From Saccharomycopsis malanga (lineage: Eukaryota; Ascomycota; Saccharomycetes; Ascoideales; Saccharomycopsidaceae), in NCBI GenBank assembly GCA_004014935.1, contig CP025326.1, forward strand, positions 248,001 through 312,000: a DNA stretch of 64,000 bases. The letters are read 5' to 3'. Shown here one piece after another: positions 10,213 through 20,209 of this stretch. The translations under genes were made by a program, and so were the position numbers. Under the pieces are notes generated by a model. That model had not been told where the DNA came from. It worked only from the letters and a program-made list of their open reading frames with translations, and did not search any database. Every line of letters begins with the position of its first letter. Position 1 is the first letter of the stretch.

Positions 10213-11685
10213 ATGTGCTCTACTACTCGGAGTAAAGGAAAGGCCAATATAGCTATCATTTCTGGAGGAACTGCTACAAATAGTCTTATAACGGTGTTCG
10301 ATGAATTAAAAGGAATTGGGCAGATTTCGTTCATACTACCGGTTTCTGACAATGGCGGTTCGTCGGCAGAAATCTTAAGAGTGTTTGGTGGGCCGGCAAT
10401 TGGCGATTTGAGATCACGAATCACCAAGCTTACGTCGTTGAAAGACAAGAAAACCCAAAAAGAAAATAAGCAAAATGTATTGTTTGGTCTGTTTTTCAAC
10501 TACAGATTGAGCATTGAAAAAGACAAAGCAGCAGAGGAATGGAAAGATCTTATTGAGGGACAGCATCAAATATGCTCGTTGTTGCCCAATCGTAAGGTGA
10601 AGAATTATATATTATTTCTTCTTATTTTCTTGAATAAAACCATTTATGAGAAAAAAGTGTATTTCAATTTCCAAAACGCCTCTATAGGAAACCTTTTTAT
10701 TTTGAGTCTACGGTTGTTTTATGACTTTGACATTTATCAATGTGCCGATTTCTTTGTACGATTTGTTGGTATCAATGAACGATTTACTGTATGTCCATCC
10801 ATCAACTCCAAGAACAAAAGGTACAATATAGCTGTGCAGCTAGAAAACGGCCATATTATCAAGGGACAATCACAAATATCCCACCCATCTCCCACAGAGA
10901 AAAAACAAATCTTAAAACTCAATGTTCCAAGCGATATTGATTTGAGTACAATAGATTTGAACCAGCCGCAGTTGCTATTTCAAAAAGATCACAGTGAAAG
11001 ATTGGTTTCACCCATAAAGAAAACATACTATGTAAACGATCAAAATCAAGAATATCAGCCCTACTTATTTGAACAAGCCCAGAAAATTCTCTCCAACTCA
11101 AACATTGTCATATATTCCATTGGCTCACTCATAACTAGTATATTACCTGTGTTGATCCTAAAAGATACAGCCAAATCCATCTTATCTGGTACTAAGAAGA
11201 AAATCTTCCTATTAAACGGCAATTTAGACAGAGAAACAGGCGACTGGAACGCTCTAGACTTCATTTCCATAATCATAAACTCATTTCTATACAGTTTGCA
11301 GTTGGATAACCAATTCAATGCTACTTTTGTGGAAGATTATGATGAAAACTTGTACAAATCAGCTCATGCCATCCTTAAAAATCACAACATCCTGAATATT
11401 TCGCCTTCTCTTTTTCAATCTTTTTTGAAACTCTTGGCTCTCAAAAATGACTTTTTCAACCAACTTCCCAACACTCATTTCCAATTCTTTCACTTTATCT
11501 CCCATTTATTTTTTCTCGATGATTGTAACATTGAAATCAGTACTGACATTATCGAGAAAATCTTGAAAATCAAATGCATTAAAATAAAAACCATAAAAGA
11601 AGGTTCGGAAAAAAGCAAAATCATTCACTACAAATACAACTTGAAAGACTTTGAAACAAAACTCGATGAGGTCATAAGCAAATGA
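10213..11685 (+). CDS. CofD/YvcK-family protein (UPF0052; YNL011C-like)
   Basis: 490 residues, compared with about 444 for baker's yeast YNL011C. Family marks in order: SGGTATNSL near residues 17-25 (glycine-rich nucleotide-binding loop), LPVSDNGGSSAEILR near 41-55 (the DDGGSSG-type motif), PAIGDLRSRI near 60-70, NASIGNL around 155, and YSIGSLITSILPVL around 300, matching the PGSLYTS block. The fold is that of CofD (phospholactate transferase) and bacterial YvcK, a UDP-sugar-binding regulator. The eukaryotic members have no established reaction, so I give no function. The start is the first ATG, 12 codons before the glycine loop. Confidence 0.85.
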   Translation: MCSTTRSKGKANIAIISGGTATNSLITVFDELKGIGQISFILPVSDNGGSSAEILRVFGGPAIGDLRSRITKLTSLKDKKTQKENKQNVLFGLFFNYRLSIEKDKAAEEWKDLIEGQHQICSLLPNRKVKNYILFLLIFLNKTIYEKKVYFNFQNASIGNLFILSLRLFYDFDIYQCADFFVRFVGINERFTVCPSINSKNKRYNIAVQLENGHIIKGQSQISHPSPTEKKQILKLNVPSDIDLSTIDLNQPQLLFQKDHSERLVSPIKKTYYVNDQNQEYQPYLFEQAQKILSNSNIVIYSIGSLITSILPVLILKDTAKSILSGTKKKIFLLNGNLDRETGDWNALDFISIIINSFLYSLQLDNQFNATFVEDYDENLYKSAHAILKNHNILNISPSLFQSFLKLLALKNDFFNQLPNTHFQFFHFISHLFFLDDCNIEISTDIIEKILKIKCIKIKTIKEGSEKSKIIHYKYNLKDFETKLDEVISK

Positions 11686-11922
11686 GAGTTTAATAAATGG
11701 TTTTTGTATTAATTGAAAAGGGTTAATGTAGCTAATATATTTAGAAAAAGGAGGAAATAGATTCTTTAAGAGGTCAAATCAACAAACAGAAAGATTTGAT
11801 TCTGTAGATTTTGGGAAAATAAAATTAATTGAGTGGACTGATCACTGAAATATTAGATAAAAAAGGGTGATAATATAAGGAGATGCCGCTGGTAATTAAG
11901 AGCTGTTAGTATGGGAAGGTGC

Positions 11923-12062
11923 CCCTGGGCAGGATGGCTTAAGGGTGAGTCGATTAAGGTTAACAGGGCATTATTGGGTTTTACCAAGTCCCTTTAGACA
12001 GCGCATATATACGAAAACTGTTATGTACTGGGTTGTAATTATAAGATATCATTACTATTATT
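11923..12062 (+). mobile_element. Short SINE variant lacking the middle
   Basis: Head CCCTGGGCAGGATGGCTTAAGG passes into GAGTCGATTA, TTAACAGGGC and directly into the SINE end (TTGGGTTTTACCAAGTCCC, GCGCATATATACGAAAACT, TACTGGG) and an ATT tail. The copy at 13986-14127 shares the same GAGTCGATTA/TTAACAGG junction, so these two form a short subfamily. Confidence 0.65.
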
Positions 12063-12591
12063 AAGGAGATTGTAATAGTAAGAGGGTTTGAACTGAATAT
12101 ATAAAAGGATAGAAGTCTAAAGTAAAGGGGGAAATAGAGTCTTGGATAGTGTTCAGAATGGTGAGGTACCTAAAAAGGTAATCGAAGGTTGTAGACAGTA
12201 ATATAGACCAAAGATGATGATAAAGTGGTTACTATGTGAGTAAGTAACCATTAAGAATTGGTAAATGAAGCAAGACAACCAAATGTAAGCAGAACAGACA
12301 AAGAAGATTGGGCTTTATTGTATTTACTCGACCGCTGTGTGCCTATGGCTCGAAATGTATGATATTTATTGTATTTACTCACCAATCTGATATGTACTGG
12401 GCTCGTGGTATAAAATATTATTATTATTGTTGTATTTACTCCATTAAACCATAGGACCTGAAGCATATAAAGGTTTACCACCAAAGATACAGACATTGGC
12501 TGATAACGAAAAGATGGTAATAGAAGGATATTGGCTAACAATTAAAAGGCAGTAATAAAGTATATTGGCTAATAATTGAAATGTGGTAGTA
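12063..12591 (+). repeat. R2 dispersed repeat with SINE tails inserted
   Basis: R2 blocks at about 12110-12300 (AGAAGTCTAAAGTAAAGGGG, ACCTAAAAAGGTAATCGAAGG) and 12430-12520 (CCATAGGACC...CACCAAAGATACAG). Between them, 12330-12425, are two SINE 3'-end scraps (GGCTCGAAATGTATGATATT and CTGATATGTACTGGGCTCG). R2 starts directly after the SINE tail at 12062, as it also does at 19503. Confidence 0.5.
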
Positions 12592-12656
12592 TAATAATAA
12601 TAACATCATATATTTCAAGCCCAGTATATATAAGTTTCGTATATACGCGCAAGGTG
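12592..12656 (-). mobile_element. SINE 3'-end fragment
   Basis: Minus-strand copy of the SINE end: an ATT tail (seen as AATAATAATAA), the block read as ATATTTCAAGCCCAGTA on the plus strand, and TTTCGTATATACGCG. The head is absent. Confidence 0.6.
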
Positions 12657-13018
12657 ATAGTATAAGGAAAATCATATACATTCTACATGACAATTAATGC
12701 GTCCAAATTGCTTGTAAATAGTATCAAGGCTTCTTATGTCCTTAATTTATTAGTTGGCCATCAAAAAATACATATTTATACTTTAAAAACGAGGCCTGAA
12801 TAAACACAAGTCGTTTCAAACTACAAGCCAAATCAGGAAGAGCAGAATAGGAAATGAGTAAATTACATGTTAATATAATCAATCACGTGTGTGATGTTGA
12901 ATGAGAGTATTTTAGTAACCGGTAAGGGGACTATCACATAAGAGATGAGGTATATGTTATATATATGGTATATGAATAGTTTTGATGCTTTGTCAAGCAT
13001 ATGAAAAGGCTAATTAAG
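12657..13018. promoter_or_regulatory. RNH1 upstream region
   Basis: No gene seen. Contains a CACGTG E-box at 12884-12889, 130 bp upstream of the RNH1 start, and a run of TATA-like sequence at 12955-12972. CACGTG is bound by Cbf1-type bHLH factors in yeasts; use here is inferred. Confidence 0.4.
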
Positions 13019-13780
13019 ATGCCATACTATGCAGTAGCTAGGGGTAGAAAAACAGGTATTTTCAACAATTGGGAGAGTTGCAAGGCACAAGTGCTGGGCT
13101 ATTCCAATGCTGTTTTTAAAAAGTTTGATGATATTTCAGATGCTCAAGGCTTTTTGGTCTCTCGAGGATGCGCCAATGGGACAGGACATAGCCAGCAAGT
13201 CCAAAAGAGTTCCTTTATTGGGGGGACTGTAAAATCTATATCGCCTACTAGCTTTTCTCCATTTAGCCTTCCGGTGCAAAACGTGTATTGTGATGGCGCC
13301 TCGAGAAATAATGGCAAAGTTAATGCTTTAGCAGGCTGGGGCGTGTTTTTTGGAGACGAGGATTCACGAAATTCATATTCCGTGTTACCAGGCAAAATGC
13401 AAACTAATCAACGTGCAGAATTGTTTGCTATTAAATATGCGACTGACATGATTCTAGGTGAACTTGAAGACGTCCAGACACCTGACGAGGTGGACCGTTT
13501 ATATGTCATAAAAACAGATTCCAAATATTCCATTAATGCTTTGACAAAATGGCGTTTTACTTGGGAAAGAAATGGTTGGCAGAATTCAATTGGACAACCA
13601 GTGGCAAATACTGATTTAATTAGACATATTATTCAAAACATTGAGTCTATCAACGAAATTTACGCATCTTTGAATGGTTCACGACTCAAGATCGAATACG
13701 TTCCTGGACATAGTGGCGATTATGGTAATGACATGGCCGATTGGCTCGCTAATTTGGGCGTTGACCAGCATTTTCGTTAA
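13019..13780 (+). CDS. RNH1: Ribonuclease H1
   Basis: Cuts the RNA strand of RNA:DNA hybrids in nucleus and mitochondria. 253 residues from MPYYAVARG. The ATG at 13001 would add six residues before the conserved start of the hybrid-binding domain, so 13019 is preferred. Residues 1-48 are the HBD (YYAVARGRKTGIF, AVFKKFDD). The catalytic domain from about residue 88 has the full metal-binding set: D92 in YCDGA, E134 in NQRAEL, D167 in KTDSKY and D238 in YGNDMADW, with H231 in VPGHSG. Only one HBD is present, whereas baker's yeast Rnh1 has two. Intact. A CACGTG motif lies upstream. Confidence 0.93.
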   Translation: MPYYAVARGRKTGIFNNWESCKAQVLGYSNAVFKKFDDISDAQGFLVSRGCANGTGHSQQVQKSSFIGGTVKSISPTSFSPFSLPVQNVYCDGASRNNGKVNALAGWGVFFGDEDSRNSYSVLPGKMQTNQRAELFAIKYATDMILGELEDVQTPDEVDRLYVIKTDSKYSINALTKWRFTWERNGWQNSIGQPVANTDLIRHIIQNIESINEIYASLNGSRLKIEYVPGHSGDYGNDMADWLANLGVDQHFR

Positions 13781-13985
13781 ACGAAACTAAAAAAAATTGC
13801 TGGTTTTGCTGTTGTTTTTCTCTGATTTCGTTTTTAATATAGTTGGCTATCTTTAGACTCTTTCATTGGTGTACATTACTTTTTATTTCACGCCTAACTT
13901 TCATTTTGCTTGTAGAACATATTTATTTAGGTCTTTTTCTCTTCTTAAAACATAAAAATAGTTACTAGATCAAATTTATTTGTTA

Positions 13986-14127
13986 GTACTCTCCAAAAAG
14001 AGAGAGAAAAAAAGAGCCAACAGGCTCTAGTATGAGTCGATTATGATTAACAGGACGCCATTAGATTTTTCAAGTCTCTTTAAAAATAACACATATGTAC
14101 GGAAACTGTTATTTACTGGCTCTATTT
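13986..14127 (+). mobile_element. Short SINE variant
   Basis: Same middle junction as the copy at 11923 (GAGTCGATTATGATTAACAGG), then TTTCAAGTCTCTTT, ACACATATGTACGGAAACTG and TTACTGGCTC. It abuts an oppositely oriented SINE head. Confidence 0.6.
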
Positions 14128-14132
14128 CTTAA

Positions 14133-14196
14133 TCCTGTCAGGTCTTTTTTCTCTTCTCCCCGAGCACTGGCCATTAAGCCATATGGCCCAGTGGCT
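14133..14196 (-). mobile_element. SINE head, inverted
   Basis: On the plus strand CCTGTCAGGTCTTTTTTCTC, GAGCACTGG and CATATGGCCCAGTGG, which is the reverse complement of a SINE head. Together with 13986-14127 it makes a small inverted arrangement. Confidence 0.6.
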
Positions 14197-14224
14197 TATA
14201 TAAAATTATAAACTCCGAAAATAA

Positions 14225-14570
14225 TACGACTAAAAACTTGACTTTGCAATCTCATAAAGAACTCAGAAGTCTCTTTTTACGCTCTGCTTTTACACGACAA
14301 AGTATCTGTATTACAAACTAAAGAAAAGATGAGTCTAAAATGGTAATTGAGGTTTTAGACAATAGTGTAGACTCGTAAGTATATCATAACAAGTTACTAT
14401 GAGTATCAACTAATAAATAGCCAATAATAATTATTGAAATGAACCAAGAAGACCAAATAAGTAGAGCAAACAAAAAATTATGAAATCTAATATATCTAGT
14501 CGATCAACACATAGGATAAGAAGCACTAAGGAGTTTACCGCCAATGATACACTCTTTTCCTTTATAGGAT
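14225..14570 (+). repeat. R2 dispersed repeat, LTR-like remnant
   Basis: Blocks shared with the other R2 copies: GAGTCTAAAATGGTAATTGAGG, TTTTAGACAATAGTGTAGAC, AATCTAATATATCTAGTCGATCA and ACCGCCAATGATACA. 14571-14824 holds nothing recognisable and is the 3' flank of SSP120. Confidence 0.5.
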
Positions 14571-14824
14571 TTATGAATACTAGTGATTACATACAAAGAT
14601 TTGTCTTTCAGTAATAAGAGACATATAAATCTAGTAAACATTAGACCTGTACATGTGAATGATACCTTGTTCTTTGTAGTAACATGTTAAGTAACTTTTA
14701 AACGGTTACACTGTTAATGTGTTCAATGTGTTTAAGTAACAAGTCAAGAAAAAAACGTACGAATATTGAAACCAAAATATAAAATGCAATTTTTTTAAGA
14801 AACAATATATAAAGTACAGAATAA

Positions 14825-15529
14825 TTAAGCACGATATTTTACTGGAATATTGCTCAAAATTATTTGAGCATCAAGTTCTTGGGGAGAAGTTTTCACAAGT
14901 TTCTTAGCAGGAGTGCCATCTTCAGTGCCATCTTCATGCTCAATTTCATGTTCATGATGTAACAATTCATGTTCAAGGTCTTCTTTGTGTTGTATTTTGA
15001 TGTCTGGGTCGTTTTCAGAATGATGTTCTAACCAATGATGGATTTCGTACTCATATTCAAAATCACCATGGTGACCTACACCAACACCCATATCTGGCAA
15101 TTGGCCACCGTTTTTTGAGAATTGTCTCCATTCGCTAAGTGAAATCTGTCCGTCTCTATTATAATCTGCTAAATTCAACACTTTGTTGACAATATCATTC
15201 TTGGTAGCATCGGTGATCCCTTCACTATCATCATGGCTACCCATGCCATCTCCTTTTCCTACCACTTCGGATCTTAACAATCCGTACATGTTCAAAATGT
15301 CTTTTCTGGTCCAAGCATCCTTGTTGTTCGAAATATGTAGCTGGAATACCGAATCAGCATCGTAATCATCCAAACCATGCTCTGATTTCATATGCCATTT
15401 CTCCCATGATACACCTGCCGGAGGCTTTTCTTTCAAGTTTGTTCCTACTTTTGAAGGATCTGAATGACCTGAAACAAGACTGAAATATATTACCAACGCC
15501 GTAAAACTATTATATACACAGCGCTTCAT
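14825..15529 (-). CDS. SSP120: Ssp120-like EF-hand protein of the secretory pathway
   Basis: 234 residues starting MKRCVYNSF at 15529. An upstream in-frame ATG at 15622 adds 31 residues that would bury the signal peptide, so it is not used. Residues 3-21 form a hydrophobic signal sequence. The family block KPPAGVSWEKWHMKSEHG follows, then a degenerate EF-hand around 53-64 and a canonical calcium loop at D122-E133 (DYNRDGQISLSE). The C-terminal third is rich in His, Glu and Asp (HHEHEIEHED), which could bind metal. Ssp120 is a calcium-binding cargo-associated protein of the early secretory pathway in yeast. The gene is divergent from the phospholipase B gene. Confidence 0.85.
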   Translation of the reverse strand: MKRCVYNSFTALVIYFSLVSGHSDPSKVGTNLKEKPPAGVSWEKWHMKSEHGLDDYDADSVFQLHISNNKDAWTRKDILNMYGLLRSEVVGKGDGMGSHDDSEGITDATKNDIVNKVLNLADYNRDGQISLSEWRQFSKNGGQLPDMGVGVGHHGDFEYEYEIHHWLEHHSENDPDIKIQHKEDLEHELLHHEHEIEHEDGTEDGTPAKKLVKTSPQELDAQIILSNIPVKYRA

Positions 15530-16047
15530 TGCATCTAATTGTCTTATAATTCCCAACCAATATCTCACTTTTTTTTCCACACAAAATAACACCCGCCAAA
15601 TTATTGTTCTATATATATACAAATATAATTATAATTACATATCGTTTCCTTACAAATCATCCTCGAAATCATCCATCCTCTTCTATTACTTACACGTGTG
15701 TAATTCTCGCCAGTGTTCGTAACCCTAATATTGGGATAGTGATGGAATGGAGTTGGTTCTTTCTTTCTGTATTTATGGTCAATACTATGCTGAATATAAG
15801 AAGCGTCAAGTTCTATTGCAACGGTTATGGGAAATTGGACAGTAATTTTTGTAAATACTTATAGTATTTAATTTTAATATTACCGTTTTTGAAAAGCTAA
15901 GAGGTTCATGCGGACAAACTTGATGTAAAATCACAAAAAGCGTACCATTTTTCTCAAGCTAAAGTAATCATCAAGACTGGTGATAATGATTTTAATAAAT
16001 GATAATGGATGGTCCACTATATATATAAATAGCCTAGGAAGTAAATT
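15530..16047. promoter_or_regulatory. Divergent promoter between SSP120 and the PLB gene
   Basis: 518 bp shared by two genes transcribed outward. CACGTG at 15693-15698. A TATA element (TATATATAAATAG, about 16020-16032) lies roughly 20-30 bp before the phospholipase start codon. No further gene seen. Confidence 0.45.
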
Positions 16048-18640
16048 ATGAATTCTTTCAATATTATTTACCGCATAGGGGTATTTGTAATTTGGTCGTT
16101 TCAAGTCATTGCCAATAACTCATCGTTGCCATTAAAAGCCGAAGAAGGTTTGAATGCACCCGCCATTTATGCTCCTTATTCGACTTCTTGCCCTGAATGG
16201 CCATTAGTTAGAACCGCTAATGTATGTTATATATAACCAGATCAAAGGGAAGACTAGAATATTGACCAACTAGCAATATCTAAATGTGCATGAGCAAGAA
16301 TATGTGTTATCTAGACAAAATGAATCTTCAAAAGCTTTGAAAGCCTTTTTGGAAAAAAGAAGTTTAGATGCTGATTTCAACTTGGAACAGTTCTACTCTT
16401 CATTGTCAAAACCAATAATCTCTGCAATTGCAATTAGTGGGGGCGGCTATAGATCAATGTTCACGGCAGCAGGAGCAGTTGCAGCCTTTGATTCCAGGAT
16501 CCCAGATAGTACTCAAGACGGTCATTTGGGTGGGGTACTTCAAGCCACCACTTATATTTCCGCTGTTTCTGGGGGCAGTTGGTTGATATCTTCTTTGATG
16601 ATGCATGGCTTTAAAACAGTACAAGAATTACAGGAAGGGCCTTGGGATTTTGCACAACCTTTACTAGAAGGTATTCCTGATATAGATCTAAACTACAAAA
16701 AGGTTAGTTTTAAAAGCCATGAAACTGCAAGTTCTTTTGAAAAGAGAGACATCACTCATCCTAACGAGTATTCGCAATTGAATAAAAGACTCATAAGACA
16801 ATCTTTGAGAGCTAAGATTCAACAAGTTCTTACAGAGTTGAATAATTTCAGCAGCGATTTATCTTCATACGCCTCTGACAAATTGAAAAGTTTTTTTGAA
16901 GGTGTGAAGGAAATACCATTGATTGAACCAATTCCTAAAATAGAAACAAGTGTATTAGATGAGTATCAATATTCAACAAGTTGTGAACAATTCGATGAAA
17001 ACATAGCTACAGAAATTTTTCAAAATAATACAATCTTTACAATCCCTCTAAGTCATAGTCAAGCCTTTGATTCCACTATTTATACCAAAACCTTGAAAAT
17101 GTCCAACAATACTCATATGAGTTCATTTTATAATCAAAATACACTGAACACATCAAATCGGAATAGTTTTTCAACTAAAACTTCTTTCAAATTACTAAAC
17201 CAAAGTTTTGGCAGCCCTTCACAAATAACACAAACTGTTTTGGTTGGTACGTCTACGCCTCAAACAACAGAATCCGTCAAAGAAAAACAAAATAACTTTT
17301 GGATTAAAATAGCCAAATTTTATCAAGATCTTCATTTTGAGGTGAGACTGAAGAAACTAGCCGGATTTCGTGTGACATTCACAGATTACTGGGCAAAAGC
17401 TTTAGCTAAAAAACTATACCCAAATCATTCTGAAAATTATTCCAATAAATTCTCAGGAATTGTTGAGACAGAAGCTTTCAAAAATTTTAGCGTTCCATTT
17501 CCTATCATACTAACAAATTCCCGTTGGCCAAATGTCAGAAGTACAAGCGAAACCTCGCAAATTTTGGAATTCACTCCCTTTGAATTTGGTTCATGGGATT
17601 TTTTTTTGAATGCATTTGCAAGTACAAAATATCTGGGCTCAGCGCTCTATAACGGAAAACCAGTATTTTACAATACTGTAAACCAATCACTCTGTGTTGT
17701 GGGCTATGATGATGTTTCTTTTGTAACAGCATCGTCTTCTTCTCTTTTCAACAAGGTTTTAATTTATATCTGGCGAGCTGTTTTGTCTGCCGAGAAAAAA
17801 ACATCAGACGCTATGAAAATTATTCTTTATACCTTTGGGTTAGGAATGAGTTCGGAACAATCCAAAAATCATCCTGATTATGCATTATTAGCTCCCAATC
17901 CATTTTATGGATACGAACAGTCGGATGCTTCAAAAGATTTAGTGGAATCACCGCACCTGTTTTTAGTAGATGGAGGTGAAGACAAACAAAATATCCCATT
18001 TTATCCTTTTTTACAAGAATCCAGGAAAGTTGATGTCATTTTTGCTGTAGATTCAACTTCGGATAGTTTCAACTTTCCTAATGGTACTTGTCTAAAAGCC
18101 ACTTTCGACCGATACACAAAAAGTTCCAGATTATTCAACACCTCTACCGTGGCTTATAAACACTCGTCAAACTCCAGCTTTTTCTACCATAGCGTATTCC
18201 CCCATATACCTACATCTGACGAAATCATCGCTAACCGTTTAAATCTTAGACCTTCCTTTTTCGGTTGCGAATTGAATAATTATCCCACCAGAAGAGAAGC
18301 CATTTTTTCCACAAAATCCCAAAATGATTACTACATGAAAAGTAGGCAATGGTTGCCTCCTCTTATTGTTTACATGCCAAATTCTCCCCATTCATTCCAG
18401 TCCAATACTTCAACCTTTAAACTTTCCTATAATAGAACTGAGGTGAACAAAATGATCAATAATGGGTATAATGTGGCAACCTCCGGAAATTCCACCACAT
18501 TTTCAGATTGTGTGGCCTGTGCCTTTTTAAAAAGGGAGTTTGATAGAATTGAAAGGGGTTTAAACCTCAATTATAATACCTCAAATTTCAAAGTTCCTCA
18601 AAAATGTCAATGGTGCTTCAAAAAATATTGTTATTCTTGA
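16048..18640 (+). CDS. Phospholipase B / lysophospholipase, secreted
   Basis: Hydrolyses acyl chains from (lyso)phospholipids at the cell surface or periplasm. Exons 16048-16221 (58 codons) and 16274-18640 give about 846 residues. The N-terminal signal peptide (VFVIWSFQVIAN) is followed by the family's APYSTSCPEWPLVR block. The cPLA2-like centre has oxyanion loop SGGGYRSM, nucleophile S157 in VSGGSW and aspartate D624 in LVDGGEDKQNIP. The C-terminal third is rich in Asn-linked glycosylation sequons and Cys. The protein is longer than usual PLBs (600-700 residues) because of a poorly conserved Ser/Thr/Asn-rich stretch at about residues 185-430. No GPI-type hydrophobic tail is visible, so secretion rather than anchoring is likely. 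CTG codons fall at two usually-Leu positions. Confidence 0.88.
16222..16273 (+). other. PLB gene intron
   Basis: Phase-0 intron of 52 nt: GTATGT donor at 16222 and TAG acceptor ending at 16273. The branch site is weak (GACCAAC at 16264-16270). Splicing joins the CPEWPLVRTAN block to the downstream frame without a stop codon. Confidence 0.75.
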
Positions 18641-19164
18641 AGGTTAAAAAATTGTAATTCTCAATGTTTACCAAGCTAGAACATAATTTACACATTAATA
18701 TACAGATCACATTCTGAACATTGCAGTGACTGAACAAATACTTATACTTTCAACTATTTTCCTAATGCTTTGGTATGGACCGACATACAACATTTGAGCT
18801 GTAAACACCAATAATGACATGAGGCAAAAAATTGATAAGAGCAAGTATCTTCTATATAAAATTATTTAAAGACTGGTCTTCGTAGTAGTGGCCCAATTTT
18901 TATAGACACACAAGTAAAATAGCCCCATTTGACAAATTCTATGTAAGTGAAACTGTCTGATTGCTGGCTCCTTTTCAGTCAAAAGATAACACCCCACCAT
19001 ATTCACATAGACACTTGTAATTTAAGTATATCTAAATTCTTATAACAGAGCCAATGGATCATGCCACGTTGACTGACATTTGGTCGGCTTCTGGAGACAA
19101 AGGAATGTTGAGTTCAGGTTAGGAAAATGCACTTTCATTTACGATAAAGGCCTAGATATAATGG
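18641..19164. other. Intergenic spacer at the edge of the repeat region
   Basis: Nothing coding is recognised. At 18960-19060 there is a loosely SINE-body-like patch (AAGTGAAACTGTCTGATTG) that is too worn to call. Confidence 0.4.
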
Positions 19165-19503
19165 CGCCAAGCCGTAGGGCAAGGATAGTTCAGCGGCTAG
19201 TAGTCTCGACAAAGAGAAAAAGCACCTAACAGACTGAAGGGTTTGAACCCGAATACCAACACTTTCACTCGCTGCTTTTACCATGTTGAACTTGACTTCG
19301 CAGGCAAGTGCGACTGTTTGAAACATGACATAAATCGATAGTGCTTACTTTCCAATTTGTCAAATCAAAAAATCATGATGATTGGACATGATTGGGTTTT
19401 CCCTACTGGGTTGTGCCAAGTCCCTTTAAAACTAGTGCGTATATACGAAATTCATGTATGTACTAGGCTCGAAATATAAAACATTATCATTATTATTATT
19501 GAG
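19165..19503 (+). mobile_element. tRNA-derived SINE, full-length
   Basis: A-box-like GATAGTTCAGCGG at about 19184-19196, B-box-like GGTTTGAACCC at 19239-19250, body with GCAAGTGCGACTGTTTGAAA and ATAGTGCTTACTTTCCAA, end blocks GTGCCAAGTCCCTTTAAAAC, GCGTATATACGAAATT and ACTAGGCTCGAAATATAAAA, then an ATT tail. R2 follows immediately. Confidence 0.75.
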
Positions 19504-19504
19504 A

Positions 19505-19978
19505 GGGCAAGAAGACGTATAAAATAAGGGAGAAAATAGAGTGTTAAGTAGTGATCGAAACATGTGCATCTATCTGATAATCTCAATTATGCAGTTCTCA
19601 TCTAACCCGTACATACATCCGTACATACATCAATACATACATCCGTACATACATCCGTACACCAATATATTCTGTGTAAATGTCTAATTCAAAAGTCCTC
19701 TCTACATGGCGCTCTATAAATGAAGTAATCACGATGCTGTAAATTCCTAATTTTAATCCACTACACAGTTTGAATATATTTTAATAAAAAAAACTTATTA
19801 TTATCAAGTATATCCTGTATATGGAAAACCTAAAGCAGAAACAAAGATGAGAGATGAGGGGGCAGCCCTTATATTTTAAACGGTCCGTAGTGGATGAGTT
19901 AGCACTTGAGGTTATGTAAGATGGAAGCTTCTAGAAGTATCTAGGTGGAACATCATGAAAATTTCTGGAAATTATGGT
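19505..19978 (+). repeat. R2 remnant and CATA-rich microsatellite
   Basis: 19505-19600 carries R2 blocks (GTATAAAATAAGGGAGAAAA). 19604-19668 is an imperfect microsatellite of CATACATCCGTA units. 19790-19880 resembles the 5' half of the R2 copy at 59817-60231 (ACAAAGATGAGAG...GGGGCAGCCC). There is no gene before the first LTR at 19979. Confidence 0.5.
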
Positions 19979-20209
19979 AGTTGTAATTTCATAATCCTTT
20001 CACTTGACATTTTATTTAATTTCCTATATCACCATATATATATCTATCATATATAATTTCAAATATATAACATAAACACAGATAGGGAGACAATCTCGAT
20101 ATTTAAATATTCAACTTTTTAGAAAAAACCTTCTTAGTCATTGCTCGGATTAATCACTTAAATCAGTACGAGACTTTTCTCAGGCATTCTTTGAATTACC
20201 TATTCAACA
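19979..20209 (-). repeat. 3' LTR of element A
   Basis: 231 bp. On the plus strand it ends in CCTATTCAACA (sense start TGTTGAATAGG). The sense end is mutated at its last base (AGTTG for TGTTG on the plus strand). One U3 repeat unit. It contains the Gag start codon, as do all LTRs of this family. Confidence 0.88.

Noticed and set aside
15604-15864. 86-codon frame in the SSP120/PLB divergent promoter
   Set aside because: No family, AT-rich chance frame overlapping the SSP120 5' leader.
19604-19668. CRISPR-like array
   Set aside because: The CATACATCCGTA units are a plain microsatellite without spacers; the host is a eukaryote.
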